Shown here piece by piece: positions 12,701-25,400 of a stretch of 64,000 bases of DNA. This DNA comes from Stichopus chloronotus (Eukaryota; Echinodermata; Holothuroidea; Aspidochirotida; Stichopodidae), in contig SFZH01000008.1 in NCBI GenBank assembly GCA_021234535.1, forward strand, positions 5,022,001 to 5,086,000. The letters are read 5' to 3'. Numbering within the stretch: the stretch's first letter is position 1; every line of letters starts with the position of its first letter. A program made the translations under genes and the position numbers. The notes beneath the pieces were generated by a model. That model made no database searches. It saw only the letters and a list, made by a program, of their open reading frames with translations, and had not been told where the DNA came from.

Positions 12701-14599
12701 AATATGTACATGGTGGAGAAGTCATCTTGTAAGTTGGTTATAAGTTGGTTAGGTCACTATGTGGACACATTGAAGAGATTATCTGGGGTTCACAGAATAT
12801 GAATCAGTCTGTAGTGAGGTTCCTACAAGGAGGAAATTTTTCAAGTTTGAAATGCACAAGACAAAATGTAAGATGAAAGCATTTGAAATCCAGTTGTTAC
12901 TACTTAGATCATATAGGCAGAGAGTGACATCGATAAACAATAGTCATGTTGACCATTGTGCGAACTTGGTGACAGTTTCAGTGTTATGGCATTGATGTAC
13001 AGGTTAGGTCAGTTTCTTACCTTTCATGAGTTAGTCATGTATGACAAAATTCTGATTTAAGGTTGTCTTATAGAATTTATATCTTAAGCCATTAGCTTAC
13101 CATTGGATTAAACATGTTTGAGTGTTGAAAAATACCAACTGGTGGAAAGAGCGATGCTCAACTCTAAGCTGAGAAATTTTTGTCATTAATAGAAGGATTT
13201 ATGGTATTTATTTTAAGCTAACCTTAAAGTGACTTGACTAGACACCTGCTACTCCTATTCAGTAAAGACTATTCAGTCTATGCATTTCATTTCTGATGTC
13301 TATTCACCTGATTGTGAGGCAGGCTTACACGAAGTATGTCCTGGGCTTATTCTTCACCAAACCTGGGGCAAAATAATTTGAACTTCTGCAAACATATTTC
13401 TAAGTCATTTAATGTTGCATCAATATTTGCTTTCACTTTAATCTACCAGATGGAAAAAATCTACCACCAACAGCAGCAAAGATCCCAAGAACATCTCATA
13501 GGACATGACAGTTACACATCTCAATAGATGCTCTAGCATACAGGACTGTCAAGCAAGACTTGTTTGTTTGCATTGAATGGTCCTTGCCAAAGGCAGGCAA
13601 GGAATCTATGCGGAGTGTTACCACAAATCTATTAAGGCAATATGCTTACACTTGATTTGGGAGGGTCAAAGTGCAAAAAAGTGTTTGAAACTACAACTAC
13701 CTATCCTCCTTTAAAATACTTCAAAGAAAAAAAACATCTGTGATGCAGAAAATATTTTGTTTGCCACTGGGTGCTACAGAACTGCCCTTCTTTGAAAGAT
13801 GTAGTCAACCAGCGATATGTAGTTGTAGATGGAAACTCTTGGAATAGAAGACTGTGGAAAAAATTTAGTTGCTTGCAATGGCTCAGCCAATTTTTTGGGA
13901 GCAGTTGCTTACATGATGATCCACATGAAAAGGAGAATAGCTCTTCATACACAAATAGGATATTAAACCGGTGTAACCACCAATATCTTTGTACTGATGA
14001 ACAGAGGGCCTTGTGATAATTTGAACACCAGATGCAGTTTGTAACCCTGAGATGGAGATGTATATAATGTTGAGTTGTCTGCAGTTCTACATTCTTTAAC
14101 ATTTTTATCCTTTTTTGCACCTTTTGTAATTTTTTGGCTCAGTGTTTTACAATGCATGGTTCACAGATTAAATCTGGAATATGAGTTGAAAATTTGTCAG
14201 TGAAAGTCAAATTCTGCAGAATATCTCATAGCAGCTACAAGAAATATTGTTTAAGCCACATTTTTTGCATACATGAATATTCATTTCCATTCCCATTGGT
14301 CTGTTTGATTTCAAGTGATTGTGATTGACTGCTATGCTTTCTTGAAGAGTTTGAATTTTGTAGGGCCACCAAAAATGTTGAAACAATTTTCATATTCAAA
14401 CATCTGGAAGATGAGAGCATGGTTCTCTGCCAGATTTTATGACAGGTCATATTTCCCTTCTTTCTCTTCCCTAAAACACTGATGAAAAACAAAGGTAGCT
14501 GACCAAGCAATTGCCAGTACGACTCACATTTCAGCTTTAAATGCTACATGAAAATAATAACAATGATGTTCAAAGACTATTGCATAGACTATTCATACA
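9776..14599. other. Intergenic, no gene recognised
   Basis: Only short ORFs with no family resemblance. About 11440-11640 contains weak pieces of dispersed repeat A (CCATCAGCATTGTAACATAT). 13579-13612 is a hairpin module fragment. 9861-9873 is an isolated AGGTCAAAGGTCA match. A 139-residue minus ORF at 13701-14120 looks non-coding (Phe/Ser/Cys/His-rich, no family resemblance). Confidence 0.5.
13579..13612 (-). repeat. Hairpin module fragment, minus orientation
   Basis: The minus strand reads GCATAGATTCCTTGCCTGCC..TTTGGCAAGGACC, nearly the same hairpin as 44022-44047, without the CA tract. Confidence 0.6.
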
Positions 14600-16232
14600 C
14601 CATAGACATTTGTTGTTTTAAAACTTTATTTTGCATCCTTTGGTAAATGTTTTGCAGTTAGCACTTTTCTTTGAAAAAAAAATTACAGTTTACCATCATT
14701 ATCACAGCTGTTGTCACTGATGATTATCCCCCATCTCTTTACACAGTTCCTAGTTACAGATAATTCTCTATATACATGGTAGATTAAAATATTTCCTGTT
14801 AAATTTACAGCTCCCAGCTTTCTACAAGTACAAATGGAAGAAGCAATGAATAGATTTAACAAATCGTATTTTACAACACAGTGAGCAGGGAGTGCAGTGA
14901 ACAGAATACTACTAATACTACAATGGTGACAAGTTATATGTCAAAAATGCATGTTTCTCATCTTTCATTTCACCAATGATTTGACAGCAGAAGTAGGTCA
15001 AATACGGACAGTAACCTGCTTATTTATATATTTGGCTATTGAGTTGGACTTACTACATTAAATGTCGTCAGGTATGGCATTCCACAAGTTTGCATATTTA
15101 TTCCTTACTACATGTGCTGGTGCTGTCTAAATTATTTAACAGAAGTTTCCATTGTTGTTTGGTGTAAATGAGGTATGACAAATATATACATATATATATT
15201 CACAAGTTTCTGTCACCTTGCTTCTGATTGTCCCTACGTACAATTTACAAACTTTTACATGTTTTTTTTTTTATTGTTTTAAATGGTGTAAATAAATTTA
15301 GAGTAAAATCTTTTTACTTATCTGCAAATTAAAAATGATGATTGTCTCTGTTTTCAGCTTCCACACTTAAACATACAGGATGGCAAGAAGCACCCAAAGT
15401 AATTTTGAACAAAGCAATTGTTTGTGCCCTCACTCCTGTGTTAATCATGATTGTCTAGGCTTTTTAGACAGATGCAAAGAGGTCATGATTTAAATGCATT
15501 ATTTGCAATGGATACTATTTTGTTTTCCGATAAACTGAGGTGTCATTTTCATCACAGAAGTGAACTGGAAGCAAGCATATGTTTTGATGTCATTGTCTGG
15601 CATAATGTTTAAATGTATATCAAATTTGTGCTCACAGCTAAATCCATATTTACCTCATGGGGCAACACATACTTCAAGGCAAATACCCAGAAACTGATAA
15701 CCTAAGCACTTTGCTGTCAGAGTGCTGCTTTCACTTCATCTCACATCTGGTAGAAAAGTCAAATAAAAATAGGGGCTGCTATCACAAAACATTTTACAAA
15801 ACAACTGGCCACATACTCAAGATTTTGTTCCTTTTGAAATGAAATTCATAAGGGTAGATTAGAAATAACCCAATACAACTTATCATATTAAATGTACTTC
15901 TTTTTCGAATCAACAACTATGAAACGTTTTCTTCTTCAATGAGTTGTGCGATGATTTAAAGTATATGAGATACCGTGACAAAGCATCTGTCTTAATTTTT
16001 CATTAGTACTGGAAAATAAATCCATCTTGAAATGCCAAGGACAAAGTTAGAATAAATTCCACAATACCAATTTCAGGTAATTCAAGTCGTGATAACTGCA
16101 CCTGCTCTAAGCATATTCCAAGAGAACTTGGTATATAACTGGCCCTGTTGTGACTCGGTAAACACAGCAGCAGCGTTAGGTGCAACCAAAGTGAGGGCAG
16201 CAGACAATCATCTATCTCCGGAGAACCAGCTC
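14600..16232 (-). other. Probable Eph 3' UTR and poly(A) region
   Basis: Sequence downstream of the Eph stop has no further coding signal. AATAAA hexamers on the minus strand occur at 15275-15270, 15102-15097 and 14630-14625. Any of these, or several, could end the mRNA. Which one is used cannot be read from sequence alone. Confidence 0.4.
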
Positions 16233-16488
16233 TCAGACTAACGTTTCTGCTGCCTGCTCTAGTTGCGCTCTGATTGAGTGGATTCCCTTCATTATCTTCT
16301 TTTGATGTCCAACTAGAGTGACCCCAAGACGAGGTAGGTCACTCTGTGAGAGCATTGCAATGTCTTCCAATCTCACATATCCAGCTTCTGTAAAAGAATC
16401 CTTGTATCTGTTCATCTTCAAGCTTTCCAACCATTCTTCAACTGAATTCACTTGACTGATGTCCGTGAAGCCATTCATTGGTAGTGAT
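16233..16488 (-). CDS. Eph: Eph last exon: linker, SAM domain, C-terminal ETLV, stop
   Basis: 256 nt after the acceptor TTTCTTGTTTCAG, entering in phase 2 and ending TGA at 16235-16233. It encodes the linker and a full SAM domain: [20 protein letters not shown] with the conserved SAM tyrosine in MNRYKD, then [20 protein letters not shown] and [20 protein letters not shown]. The last four residues are ETLV, matching a class I PDZ ligand (T at -2, V at 0). Vertebrate genes split linker and SAM over two exons; here they are one. Confidence 0.97.
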
Positions 16489-19400
16489 CTGAAACAAGAA
16501 ACAAAAGAGAATGACATCTTTAAAGTAAGATCTTTAAATTTAACAAAAAGTACATCAAAAAAAAAAAAAGGTGCACTAGATCTACTAATGCACTTAGTAT
16601 ATCTCAAAAGTAGTTGACATGCATTCAGCATTATCTGCGCGACGGCTTAAAAACGGCTTTCAAGGGACTGTCAACTGTAACTGCGCACAAGTGCTATGTA
16701 GCCTACATTGGTTGTTTTTCGTGATACAACGATGATTGCAACCTTTTCTGAAACTTTTATTAATTCATAATTAACAGAAACTCATACATAATACAAAGAC
16801 AAGAATAACATGATTAGGAAACTTAAAGGGTTCTCTCTTGAAAATGTTCATTTTGTGTTTGATGTAGTCTCTGGAGTGCTTTTTATTGCGATTCCAAAAT
16901 CATCGCAAAATCTTTGTAGATTGAATTTTTATTTGACATTTTTAGGATTAAACCAAAACATACTTCAAGTTGAAGAAAGTCTGGGTAAAGCAACAAATAT
17001 CGCACCATTTTGCATCTAGACACCCTTGAAAACAGAAAAAATTCCCAAAGGGGAACTCCCCTCCCCTTAGACCCCTTCCCCAGGATGGTGATCAATGTCC
17101 TCCTTTTTGGAACATAAATCTGGTAAGGCACCGTGTCAAAAGTTGGCCTCCCAGCCGCTGGCACAGCCGCTGCAGTGGCTGTTAGTCAGTTAAGGAACAA
17201 AAGAGCACCTTAACGAGGCCTTGCCAGCCAGTGCAGCCGGCTGCGTTACTGTTATGTTTGGTCGTGACACACTTCATTGATTCCCGATGCCACTATGGCT
17301 GGGAGGCCGCTGCAGCCATTATTAACAGTATGTGTGTTGGAAAGTGGCTTCAGCCAGTCCAGCCAGTGCAGCCCCATGCTCTTTATTACTGAGTTTACCC
17401 TAGCAACACCCAGCGGCTGCAGCGGCCTTGCCAGCCCCTGCAGCGGCCTTGCCAGCCAACTTTTGACATGGTACCTAACCCTAGGGGCACAGGGTTTCAT
17501 GTTATCCTCTCACCTAAAATTCAGTATTATATTTGCAACGTACGACAAAGTGTCCCAACAATTTTGTCCAAGATTGTCTGAGAATTTCGATGGGTCAGAA
17601 GCATGCGCGTTGCACAGGAAAAATCATCAATATGAAATAAACGGCAAAATGGGGGGTGATATTCCTTGCAACAAGAAACATCAGCAGTGCATGTTCGGCA
17701 TGTTTGGGGCCTATATTACGGTTGGTTTACTGTAATAATATTATTGTGTGAATATTGTCAAAGTTATTATGGAGTAAAGAGAGGAATGTGTCAGTCAAAT
17801 CCACACATTTGCACTAAATGTGCTAAATAAAATGCAGTCACTGGGGAGGTTACATCCTAACTCCAATGCATCTTGTTGACCAGGAAACTACTTTGAAAAA
17901 TTTTGTATGATGCAAATGACATACTTTCGGCTCAAACTCTGATATTGAGACCGGTACCGAAGGGAAAAAAAAAATCCAAGAACAACCCCCCCAAAAAAAT
18001 AAACATGTTAGTGGTCCGTTGAAGAAGATCGATGTATATGTGTTATTTATTCAAATTGTTCTTAGTGATGACATGGTGTCTGGTATTAATAACTGTTTAA
18101 TAACTGTTACGACTGACTTGCAGGTTAATCTGGGTAAAAAAGTGTACTATTATTATACAAAATAAACCCCTAAAATGCAAATTTAATAAATTTGACGTTT
18201 GCTCATATTCATATAACAGTGACATTGTGGCACCCATTTTATTGCACTTTACATGGTGCACTGTAATATGTCAGTCATTTTAAGCAGTTTCAACAGACTT
18301 CAGAGTACATATTTGTTGTTAGAGCTATATCATTATATTAATATACATATAAATATAAATATATTACCTTATATTATGAAAAATGAGAAGTTGACAGACA
18401 TTTGAGTTTATAAATGGATAATTGAGCAGTGAAAAACACTATGGTCATGCCGTGAATCGAACCCCGGCCTCCCCATCCAAGCTGACTCAGACCTAACAAC
18501 AGCATCCGACAGTATAGGTTAATGAAACCCACATTCTACCAAATGTTTTGACAGGAAAATTTAAGCAACCCGTGGGAAAATTGCGTAGATTACGAGACTG
18601 AAGATTAAATATGTTACCAGCATCACGCAATGTAAAAATTGCAGTCACAAACCTTGATTTAGTGGCCAAAAATGTAAAAAAAACCAGCCTTTACTAACGT
18701 TCTACCATTATTTTAATATTAAGCTGAATCTACAGTTCTGACTTTAATGCATTTTGGTAGAACGTGGAGCTACTTCAGAATATACTATAACTGGGATTCC
18801 TACCAGCATTCTACAATTGCAGTAACACTCCTCTTGCAACGCAATGCAACAGCTGCCCATCAAAGTTATTTCTAAACGCAATCATTTCTGTCCTCATACA
18901 AAACCATGAAACAACCTATTCATTCACGATCACTCGTTTTCAACAAAACATTCAAATAAACCCTCAAATTAAAATTAAACTTGTTATGTTCATATTCGAA
19001 ACTCAGAATACATTCATTTGAAAATCCCCAGACCCATATCCCCTGATAACTAATTTTTATGATGCACACTGTCCCAAAACTGTTCAATTTTCTTTCAAAA
19101 TTTCGCTCCAAAATTGCTCCCAAAAAACTCGGACAATCTTGGACAAAATACCTTGGGACACCCCGCGCCCCGTTCAGTGTTAACTACAGGATTGCTGTTC
19201 AAAGGGTACATTCACTTCTACAGCGCAACATTGGAAAGTGGCGCAGGGTTTCATGTTATCCTCTCACCTAAAATTCAGTATTATATTTGCAACGTACGAC
19301 AAAGTGTCCCAACAATTTTGTCCAAGGATTGTAGGTAAGATTACAAAACCTAGACTGTAGAGACAAATGCAATGGGTGGATCAGTCATTTCATATCATCT

Positions 19401-22400
19401 GGCCTAGATGGCTGTTTTAACTAGGGCAGTGATCTTTGAATGAACATGCCCAGTAAAGATCATGTGTTTAATCATGGAGCTATTACAGATGGAGAACAAG
19501 CAAGTTAAAGTCTCTTTGTAACATGGTTGCCGACATTGCTTTCCTAACGAGCCGTGAGTTTGTGGTATTGTTTGCAATCAATGATAAAATGCCATTAGTG
19601 TTAGTCGGTCAGCTCTTGGAGTAATAGGGTCAGCTACTTAACCTTTCTGGGCTTTTCCGGATTGTGTCCACTGGAGTGTAATCCATGGCCCTGTTTAAAA
19701 AAGAAAGTGAAAAAGTACGTGGCTTTTGCCACTTTTAGGCGCTAGTGAAGACACAAGGCTAACTGCTCATAACCAACCTAATTGAGGAAACTTGTGGAAA
19801 ATGCCACAAAATTACTCTGAAAAATTTCATGAATATTCCACTTCTCAAAAAGTAGGTTCTGGAAAATGTCATGTAACTTTTTAACCAATGTTCTGATTTT
19901 CACTAGTTTTTGTTTTTGAAAGATATGTAATATGTAGTGAACTGCAAATAAGTATCCAAATGCTATAATAAACTTTAAACAACTGTGCAGCTGCCCTTAG
20001 AGTGTTTCATGAATATTCACTGGCTAGTCATGCTTTTCTCCAGTCATTTCAATCAATGAATCCTCACGCTCTCGCATCAATGTCGGCAACCATGCATCAC
20101 ACTTCAAAGGAAATTCCTCAGGAGATAAGGGTAACCAGAAAGCAAAAAAGCTTAGTGATTTCTTGCCATTATTATACTTGAATGTTGCCTTCCTAAGATA
20201 CTGTGGCCTGGAGGAAATTAGGGTAACACCCCATCTCATTTCAAGTACTGGTCTTTTCTGTATACAGCATACCCCATGTGATGTGGAAAAACTAAATCAT
20301 TACAACTACTTGAAAGTAATGAAAGCAGTAAGACAGGTTTAACTACTGTATATTAGCCTTTTTCTAGTTTACAGCCTTTTTCTAGTGTACACCTTTGACA
20401 TTTCACATTATTCACAAGAAGTTTTCCTCCAATGTTCCTTCCAGGTTTGTAATCAATTGCCGAGAATTCTGCAGCCAGCACATGGTATATATTGATAATA
20501 CACTGACAAGTTGAATCTTTGAAGTCAGTTCATTACAGCCTGTCTTTCCTTTGCTGCATATCTAAAATATAACTACTATCTGATCATATCTTGGAGTTAA
20601 AAATCTCTCATAGGTAATCCAAATGGACATGACAAATCACTTGTCTCTGTATGTGCAGTTTCATTTGTTAAATAAAAATTCCTCTGGGATTGATACTACC
20701 TGTCTCAGTGACCTCAGAGGTCAATGGTCACTTACCAAGCTAAAAACAATTCTCTCTGTGTGCAAGAAATTTAATCTCAGTCTGTTGGGAATTTTGTACT
20801 ATCAAAACAGCTCAGGAAAAAGGAGTAGATTTATAACTAGAGGATTATAAACGTATGTATCACTTATTGTTGTGCACTGCATTAAAAGTCACAGAATTCA
20901 CATTTATGAGACCAGAAACACTGAATAAATTTTTTTAAACATTTTCAAGTATTGCTGGTCTTTGAATGCCTGTTACACCAAATACTTGTTTACCCACAAG
21001 AAGAGAAAAGAAAAAGCACCATCTGAGTGCTAACATTTTTCACCTCCTAGTGACCCAAATAACCTTCAATTGCACCAAAACCAAACCCAACAAAGGTCTT
21101 AATGTACTGTGCCTTAACACCACCTGTAAAGTGCAGGGATACTTCCCCCTTGAAAATAGTGTGTTCACAAGCTTTTTACTATAACAACCTTTGATATCCC
21201 CACATGAACTTTGACCTTAAAAAACACCTCCATAATCTTATTTACTCAGAAGGTAGTACACACCTCCAAATTTGAAGTTCATTTGCACTTCCTTCATCGA
21301 CAAACAGGAGTCAAAAATGTCAATTGTATAAAAAGATCGACTGTTATCATGGTTTACACATGCAAAAAATGGAAATGAGTTTCTCAAAAGACATTGCCCT
21401 GTTTCTTAATTAACAGTATACTTTGCAGTAAGAAATGTGCAGTTTACACTTACATCTAAAAAACGACCCACAGGTAAAGCAAAAATTGGCATTTTGTTCC
21501 AGTGCTACCACCTATTCCTCCATAGAGGATATTTTTGAAAACTGGAAAACTGAGAAACTATTTGTAAGTAAATTTCCCATCATTCCGGATCCTTCCTGAT
21601 GATAAAACTTGGCTTATCGTAAATCTAGATTCTAGTTTTGCAAAATTGATGGCATTCTCTGAATTCTCTTCTAATATTACTTAAAAATTATGAAGAAACA
21701 ACAATATGGCTGTGCTAGGTTTTATAGGTGGTGCTATATCTTGCCTACACTATCGCTTAATAACCTGCAGTAATCCTGCATTATAGGACCAATTAATGAG
21801 GGTTTTGATCTTTAGAATGTCATAACAGATCATAACTTCAAAGGGTTATAAGCTGCTATAACTCCATTTGTAGTAGCTCCATGCTCGTACCTTCCCTTCT
21901 AAACTAGAGTGAAAACAAGATTGCTGTTACACGTAAACATACACACACACCTAACCAAAATCACCATCGCATAGGTTCCTTGCCTGCCTTCAGCAAGAAA
22001 TCAATAAAACCAGAGGAACTGTAAAGGGATCAGTAAAGAGAGGAACAGGGTGAAATGAGGGAATGACCACTCGTGCTCATCTCCTTACTTCCAGGGCTTG
22101 CTTGTTCTCCATCTACTGTAATAGCTCCATGGTTTAACTCAACAAGTACCAAAGTCTTGGTCCACAGAGGAATATATCCATTAAACTAACATCAATTTGT
22201 AAAGAAATCATCCCCTCATTACTAGATACCATGCACCTGAGATAGTAGACCCTGATGGGCTGGATCACCAAAATAGCATACACACCCAAGGTGTCTCTTA
22301 CGTTCTCATTCATGCACCACAGCTTCTCCCACCCTGGAAGAAGCTGAAATACATTCACACTTGTTCGAAGTACACAACTGTTTTTTTGCTATGGAATTAG

Positions 22401-25400
22401 TGGCAAAAATGAAAACCGATGACAAGCCTTTCAGTTTGTAGCGGAACTGACCAAAATGGGGTTGGATGCGATGTTAGGGATATCATTTTAATAGTACAGG
22501 CACGTTTGTACAATTTGACCTTCTTTATACAAGGTAGTCATGTACATCACGACTTCCTCTCTAGCCTGAAATTGTGTAAAATATTTCTATTTACATAGCT
22601 GCCAGCATTCCAAACTTTGTGGAATCTTTTGCAGGGCAAATCAGAAGTTTCTGAGATTTTAATATGTGCCCACAGAGGACCCCTAAATTGGACTCTAAAA
22701 CTTCCCAGGGGGGACGATCGTGACGAGAGAAGCAGCCTTAAGCTAGCCATCCATTTGTCCAATATACGTTATGCGTTGTCCGTCATGCGTATGCGTTAAA
22801 AAAAGGTCTCAAAGACTTATAAAAGACGCCCATTCAAATGTCCGTCATGCGTCGTGCGATTTTGTGTCTGTCATGCATATGCATTTTGGAAAGCCTCGAG
22901 GACCTTTTTTTTATGTAAACGTAGACCAATTGGACAGGACATCTCCAGAAATATGACGTCAGATGAGGGGATTCCCAGGGCCTCATTTCCCGCCATGCTG
23001 TGACTGACATACTCTTTGTGATGTGCATGTGTGTTTCTCCTGTTAAGTTTTGCTAAAGTACAAGATGCCCAAGCGAAAGACAACCACAGAAATGCTGGAA
23101 AAACTTGTGGAATTGGTCAGGTAAAATCCTGTCCTATAATGACCCCAATTTACCGGGACATAAAGATGCTATCAGGCTGAGTAACATCTGGAAAAGCATT
23201 GCAACGGCAAAAAATGATGAAAATGGGGGTAGGCGGTCGAACACCATCTAATGCAACAAGCAACGCAGAACCCGAAGGGAAATTTGTTAGGGGTAACACC
23301 CGGGTAGAACACGACCTTGTTGCACGTACCCTTGGTGAAACATTTCCAGCATTTTGAAATGACGTACTTTTAAGCAGTAGAATTGACATACTTTTAAACA
23401 GTGATATGACAGAGTAGTGGTTCATATGACCAACTAGACCGGTTTCTGCTTTCATACTCAATTTTGGAGGAGCGTCATCAGTGGTAAGCCTTTTAATATT
23501 TTATATTTTAGGAGATTACATAAAGCATGAGTGTCATGAAATTTTATTTTTGGAAATGCGTGCTCTTTAGTGCACATTAATGGGTATAAGCTCAGAGTGC
23601 AGCTATGAGCGAATTCAACAGACCTTCATGCGAGTCCTGACTGTCGAAAGATTCTTCACTACTTTGAAACCTGCTGTCTTGCTCCAATAGTCTTTCTTGA
23701 AGGGCATTACTTGGTAATATCTTCCTCAGTATGGTACAGAACCTGCTTGAACTGTCGTCTGCTAAACGAAAGTACTTATGGAAAGAGACTGTCATCTAGT
23801 TCCAACTCCTTAACAAGATGTTTGTAGGCGCTGTGAACGTTTCAACCCTCTGGTCTGGGATTAACCCAGTATTTGTGCTTTCTCATTTTGTTTTTTCTCT
23901 TTGCCCTGAGATACACCAGGGTAAAAGTTTCAATATCTCTTCTTCTCCTCTTCTTCTCCTCTTCTTCCTCTTCCTCTCAAATTTGAACGAACAGGGAGCA
24001 TGGCAAAGGTGATTGTCTGGTGTGTTTGTTCTTTTCAGTCCAGGCCAGTAAAATAGCCGTACTAGAGATTATATATGCAATGCAGCACGTTTTGGACGTA
24101 TGAATGGATGAGACTTTTACGCATACGCACACACGTTACGTACACCAAGTTTATACGCATACGGATAACGCATAACGCACATCGGACAAATGGATGGCTA
24201 GCTTTAACTGTACATAGAGCCTAAACATGTAAAGGCGGTTGATGTTAACAACACTACTGTGGAGACAATAAGCCAGTGAGATGAGCACTATATTAAATTC
24301 TGATCATGACAATAACCCATTGAAAAAGTGTAACTACTTTATATATATATATATATTTATATACTTTTCACATAATAATCCACTGAAAAAGTGTAACTAC
24401 AAAGATTATGACTTATTAAATTCATTTTTTTTCTCGCACTTGGAATGTGAATTAATTTCATTCTTTGTCACCTGAATCCTAGATTGCTACATAGTAGTAT
24501 CAATAACTTACTTGTTTCCCTACAGTCATACATTCTCAGTTATTGGTGTAACTGAGAGGTGGGCTAAATGAATTTGATGATCTCTGTTCTTTGTAAGACA
24601 TTCCTGGCTATAGTACTAAGACAGCATCAAGTGGTGTAGCACTATTTATTAATTTGCTGTGCAGTTATAAACTTCGTCCTGATCTTTGCACCTTTACTGA
24701 GGGTATTGCCGAATCACTGTTCTTCGAAATTAGATTTTCTAATGCCTCTTTCACTACAAAAATTATTTACTACCCTAAGGGAGTTACTAATCATTCGTTG
24801 ACATTTTGTCCAAAGTCTTTACGCTACTGAGCAGGCAGAACCTTGATGGCTTTGTAATGGGAGATTTTAACTGTAATCTCATGAACCTCACCAATACTGT
24901 AACCAACCAATTTTTAAATCTTGTTAGATTGTGTGCATTTCGACCCATACATACTGTTCCAACTAGGGTGACTCCCTTTTCTGCAACTCTTCTTGATGTA
25001 ATCTTTACCAATACTCTCTCAAATTGTCTACTTTCTGGTTTTAATACTTGATGGCATATCTGACCACTTTTCTATTTTTACTAGTGTCTAAAATGAATTT
25101 TACTGATGAAAATTTGAGATCACATATATTCAGTAGGTTGACTTACGCGGTGTTAAAACTAGAATTTCTACTAGTGTCAAGTTTCTAGGAGTTATTGTTG
25201 ATCAACATCTAAGTTGGTCAGATCACATTATATACATGAGTAACAAAGTAGCTGAGGCAACCGGTTTTCTTACCCGCTTATGCAATACATTACATCACAT
25301 TCTCTCTTGCTTTGCAATACCCTGGTACTTCCATATTTGTCCTATTGTTACATTATAGTGCTCTCCCAACAAGGATCCAACCTCTGTTTTTTCTCAAAAA

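Larger units (their letters stand above)
22741..24203 (+). mobile_element. PIF/Harbinger DNA transposon remnant with intact TIRs and TTA target duplication
   Basis: The ends are inverted repeats: the first 20 nt AGCTAGCCATCCATTTGTCC is perfect at both ends, and the next 22 nt differ at only four positions. TTA flanks both sides (22738-22740 and 24204-24206), the 3-bp target duplication typical of PIF/Harbinger. Inside, the + strand carries a decayed MADF/Adf1-like domain and the - strand a transposase N-terminal remnant (separate entries). The DDE catalytic part is absent. Confidence 0.85.

Noticed and set aside
13701..14120. 139-residue minus ORF (and an 81-residue + ORF opposite)
   Set aside because: Composition is Phe/Ser/Cys/His-rich with no motif, no splice context and overlapping frames on both strands; most likely chance.
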